A DNA stretch of 64,000 nucleotides, from contig JALQPE010003011.1 of assembly GCA_030407315.1 (NCBI GenBank), positions 1-64,000 of the forward strand. Direction: 5' to 3'. Shown here piece by piece: positions 61,579 to 64,000 of this stretch; the first letter of the stretch is position 1; every line of letters starts with the position of its first letter. This DNA is from Asparagopsis taxiformis (lineage: Eukaryota; Rhodophyta; Florideophyceae; Bonnemaisoniales; Bonnemaisoniaceae). A model generated the notes under the pieces. The model saw only the letters and a program-made list of their open reading frames with translations, made no database searches and was not told the DNA's origin. The position numbers and the translations under genes are program-made.

Positions 61579-63549
61579 CTACGACTCCTCGTAGGCGTTT
61601 CCCGGGTCTTCTGCGAAGCGAACCGAGTGGGGCGTGAGCTGCTCGCCGTCGTGCGCGTCGTCTTCGCGCGTGCGTTCGCTTTCGCGCTCGCGTGCGTCAT
61701 CGTCCGCGGAAACTTCGAAAACCTGAACGTTACGCTGCAGGTTCAGTTCTTCGGGCGTTAGGCGCGCGTGACTATGCATCTCGCGAATTGCGGCCTGTTG
61801 CTCGGATGAGAGCAGCGGGCAGCTTACCATGGGGTGTCCAAACTTCCGGCATATCAGACAGCGGAACGCCGCTGTGCGAGACGTGTCGGCCGGTGCCGTC
61901 TGTCTCACGATAGGCGGTGGGTAAGTTGCGCGCGGTATGTGCGCCGTGTACGGTCCCGCGCGTTCGCGTTCTCGGTCGTCGTTATGCGCAAAGCGTCGCG
62001 AGCGGTCGGCGGGCGATGCGTCGCGAGAGCGTGGCGTGCGATAATTCGACGAAGGGGTGCCCAGCGAGGTTGGACTTCGCATGGGGCTCGGGGTCGAGAA
62101 CTTCCGTTCGCGCGGAGCGTGCGGCGTCGCGGCGGAGGTTGAGACGTTTGGCGATGAGAAGCCTGATGGCGGGGTATGCCCCACGGTCAGCGCTTGCATC
62201 GTTGGTGTCTCCTCCTCTTCCACGTAGAGCGCAGGCGTTCGCCGTAATAGCGGTCGCGCGCTCGTCGTCGGCGTCATCGCTCGGTGCGTGTCCCCGTGGC
62301 TCTGCGCCATAGAGACTAGCTCTCGAAAGGTGTATCGACGCGGGTCGCGAGACAGCGCGTCCCGTACGAGGTGTTGCGCATAGGGTCGTAGACCATCGAC
62401 GAAAATAGAAACAAGCGTTCGCTCGCTAAACGCATCGCCGCAGCGCAGCGCGCGGCGTCGTAGTCTCGTAGCGAATTGCGTTTCGGTTTCCTTCGGGTCT
62501 TGCGTTTGTTGCGCCACATCACGATACGCTTGCGCGACGTCGCCTTCGCGCGCATAGGTTAGCAGGAGCCACTGAACGGCTTCCGCGTAGCACGTAATCG
62601 AATCGACGCCCGCGCGCGAGCCTCGGAACGTTCGTCCCACGTACGTTTGGAACGTGTCGCGCGCCTCGTCGGCGAGGAAATACTTGAGAATCGGCAACGC
62701 TGCGCCTTCGGATACGCCGGTGTCGTCGCATGCGCTCTTGAAATACTTCAGGAACGATAGCACGGCGATTCCGTCAGCGCCCGTGAAATTCTCTCCTTGC
62801 ATCGAATGGCGCACCATTTTCGCGGTGTTAGCCAATTCGCTCGCAATTGTTCGGTTAAACGCGCGGTCCGTATTACGCAAGCGGTACGTGCGGTACGAAA
62901 GCGCGCGCGTGAACAGCTCGTTCAACGGCTGGATCTCTACCAGCCCGGGATGTGCGGGTCCAATGTCGCTATCCGAACGCGGGTGGTCGTCGAATGACAG
63001 GTCCTGGCGCGCCAGTTCCAGCCATCCTTCGGGGTCCGCGTCGCGCGCGTAGTTCGTAGGGGTCGCGCGCGCTGCGGTTCGCGTTCGGTTTTCGCGCGCA
63101 GCGACGTTCGCGCGTTCAATATTTTGCTCCTCGCGGGAGTCCATCGTAGTGACGATTAGGTTGTGGACTTGCGCCCTCATCTGAGCGGTTAGTCCACGTG
63201 ATTGGCCCTTGATAGCGCGGTCCACTGCAGCTCGTACTTCAGCCTGGAGCATGCATTGGAACGTAGGGTCGTCCACTACTTGTCGAACCAAGCTCGGAAG
63301 CGTTGCGGACGGCGTAGCGTGCACGTCGGAAACGCGGAACTCGGCCTCGCGCTTCGTTGCGGCGCCATCGTCGGACGTTTGCGCGTCGTCGTCGATGCTC
63401 GCGAGCGCTTGCGTCGGTAACGGCGGCCACGGAGAAGCGGTAGGGTCAGGGATATGTGAAGCGACCAGCGCGTCGACTGCGTGCGTTTGCGACGCGACTG
63501 GCGGCGGTTCGGTCGGCGCGTTCGATCGCTCGGGCGCGGATGGATCCAT
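61579..63549 (-). CDS. Element 3 gag
   Basis: 656 residues, intact. Disordered N-terminus; helical capsid-like middle (LFTRALSYRTYRLRNTD, ILKYFLADEARDTFQTYVGR, VSIFVDGLRPYAQHLVRDAL), Ser/Pro/Arg-rich linker, zinc knuckle CLICRKFGHPMVSC (CX2CX4HX4C), acidic tail. Forms the particle that packages element RNA (known for the family). Confidence 0.85.
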   Translation of the reverse strand: MDPSAPERSNAPTEPPPVASQTHAVDALVASHIPDPTASPWPPLPTQALASIDDDAQTSDDGAATKREAEFRVSDVHATPSATLPSLVRQVVDDPTFQCMLQAEVRAAVDRAIKGQSRGLTAQMRAQVHNLIVTTMDSREEQNIERANVAARENRTRTAARATPTNYARDADPEGWLELARQDLSFDDHPRSDSDIGPAHPGLVEIQPLNELFTRALSYRTYRLRNTDRAFNRTIASELANTAKMVRHSMQGENFTGADGIAVLSFLKYFKSACDDTGVSEGAALPILKYFLADEARDTFQTYVGRTFRGSRAGVDSITCYAEAVQWLLLTYAREGDVAQAYRDVAQQTQDPKETETQFATRLRRRALRCGDAFSERTLVSIFVDGLRPYAQHLVRDALSRDPRRYTFRELVSMAQSHGDTHRAMTPTTSARPLLRRTPALYVEEEETPTMQALTVGHTPPSGFSSPNVSTSAATPHAPRERKFSTPSPMRSPTSLGTPSSNYRTPRSRDASPADRSRRFAHNDDRERERAGPYTAHIPRATYPPPIVRQTAPADTSRTAAFRCLICRKFGHPMVSCPLLSSEQQAAIREMHSHARLTPEELNLQRNVQVFEVSADDDARERESERTREDDAHDGEQLTPHSVRFAEDPGNAYEES

Positions 63550-64000
63550 CGGCGCGGTTGCGTTCGATCGTCGCCTAGGGAAAAGGGAAAAAGGGATGAT
63601 GGGGAAGGAGAAAGGGGAATTCGGCGCGCGTCAAAATCTCGCGTCGGCGCGTCGAAAAATTGGCAAGTAAAAAGGGAAGCGCTTCCCGAAAATTGTCTGC
63701 GTATCGGGCGCGCGTAGTAAGGGTGAGGGGGACGAGTTCGCTCGCAGGAGGGCTTCTTCCTCGCTCGGAACGCGTGAAGACGGGTCTCGATCGCTCGCGA
63801 ACCCAATATTTTCGGCACCGCCGAACCCGCGTTAGGGTTGCGAACTAGCGCGCGCACGCGCTGCGTCTTCGATCGCGTCGTTCCGCGCGGCGAATCGTCG
63901 TAGTAGAGGTAGGGTAGTTATACAAACCAGAGAGGCTATAGCACCGCTTCCGGGATAGCGATACGCGCGCACGCGTCAATCGCCCTCGCTGTCGCGCACG
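63550..64000. other. Element 3 leader upstream of gag
   Basis: CpG-rich, no gene. The primer site of elements 1 and 2 is not found here, and no TGTCAGGGC LTR start is seen, so the 5' LTR is outside the window. Confidence 0.5.

Larger units (their letters stand above)
51722..64000 (-). mobile_element. Chromovirus element 3 (5' end outside window)
   Basis: The best preserved Ty3/Gypsy element here, with a strong GCG/CGC codon bias. Order along the - strand: leader, gag (61579-63549), protease (60593-61534), RT-RNase H-integrase-chromodomain (57306-60761), a 1.8-kb non-coding gap, the opposite-strand accessory gene (52644-55466), polypurine tract, 3' LTR (51722-52461). It is inserted in the copia fragment. 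The 5' LTR lies beyond 64000. Confidence 0.85.

Noticed and set aside
63550..64000. 5' LTR of element 3 inside the window
   Set aside because: No TGTCAGGGC start matching the 3' LTR at 51722 and no primer site was found up to the window end.

Overview
The window is eukaryotic DNA packed with transposons, most likely from a filamentous (perhaps basidiomycete-like) fungus. The hints are long open frames without recognisable introns, CT-rich tracts just before several start codons, Ty3/Gypsy elements with a chromodomain on the integrase (chromoviruses), and the remnant of a SHPRH-type SNF2 helicase. None of these is decisive, so an oomycete, alga or other microbial eukaryote is not excluded. All family calls were made by eye from motifs; no database was searched.

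Layout. 1-2880: decayed helicase, a short tandem repeat, non-coding DNA. 2885-4045 and 21754-22131: arrays of short palindromes sharing a CAGTAAATTTTACTG core. Between these arrays (about 4.6-21.3 kb) lies the most interesting block: two genes that join a ParB-like domain to a 2-oxoglutarate/Fe(II) dioxygenase domain (4672-7931 and 9390-13041, + strand), one intact gene that joins a ParB-like domain, a beta-class DNA methyltransferase and a SET histone-methyltransferase domain (14105-17581, - strand), a divergent gene with a possible Tudor/Agenet-like N-terminus (18086-19447, +), and a coiled-coil gene (19723-21249, -). Three copies of a palindromic MITE surround the second dioxygenase gene. 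A relative of the coiled-coil gene (31995-33638) sits in a second block, 28369-34651, whose edges carry an inverted 14-mer and CTGGTT/AACCAG-rich repeats and whose interior holds many unrelated perfect palindromes and a 713-bp foldback.

The rest is retrotransposon. Three different chromoviruses, all on the - strand, are nested. Element 1 is split into 22132-28368 and 45905-48391. Element 2 occupies 34652-45904. Element 3 runs from 51722 past the right edge and is inserted in a copia RT/RNase H gene (50686-51721). Elements 2 and 3 each carry a homologous accessory gene on the opposite strand downstream of integrase (34727-37992 and 52644-55466). An unrecognised gene (48392-49700, -) is cut by the element 1 LTR.

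Working hypothesis (inference): the 2.9-22.1 kb block is a chromatin-modifying island, possibly a large mobile element. ParB-like domains would direct a DNA methylation writer coupled to a histone methylation writer, and candidate oxidative erasers, to the same DNA. Caution: nearly every frame break in the window is a -1 shift, often near a G/C run, so several apparently broken genes may be whole in the organism.
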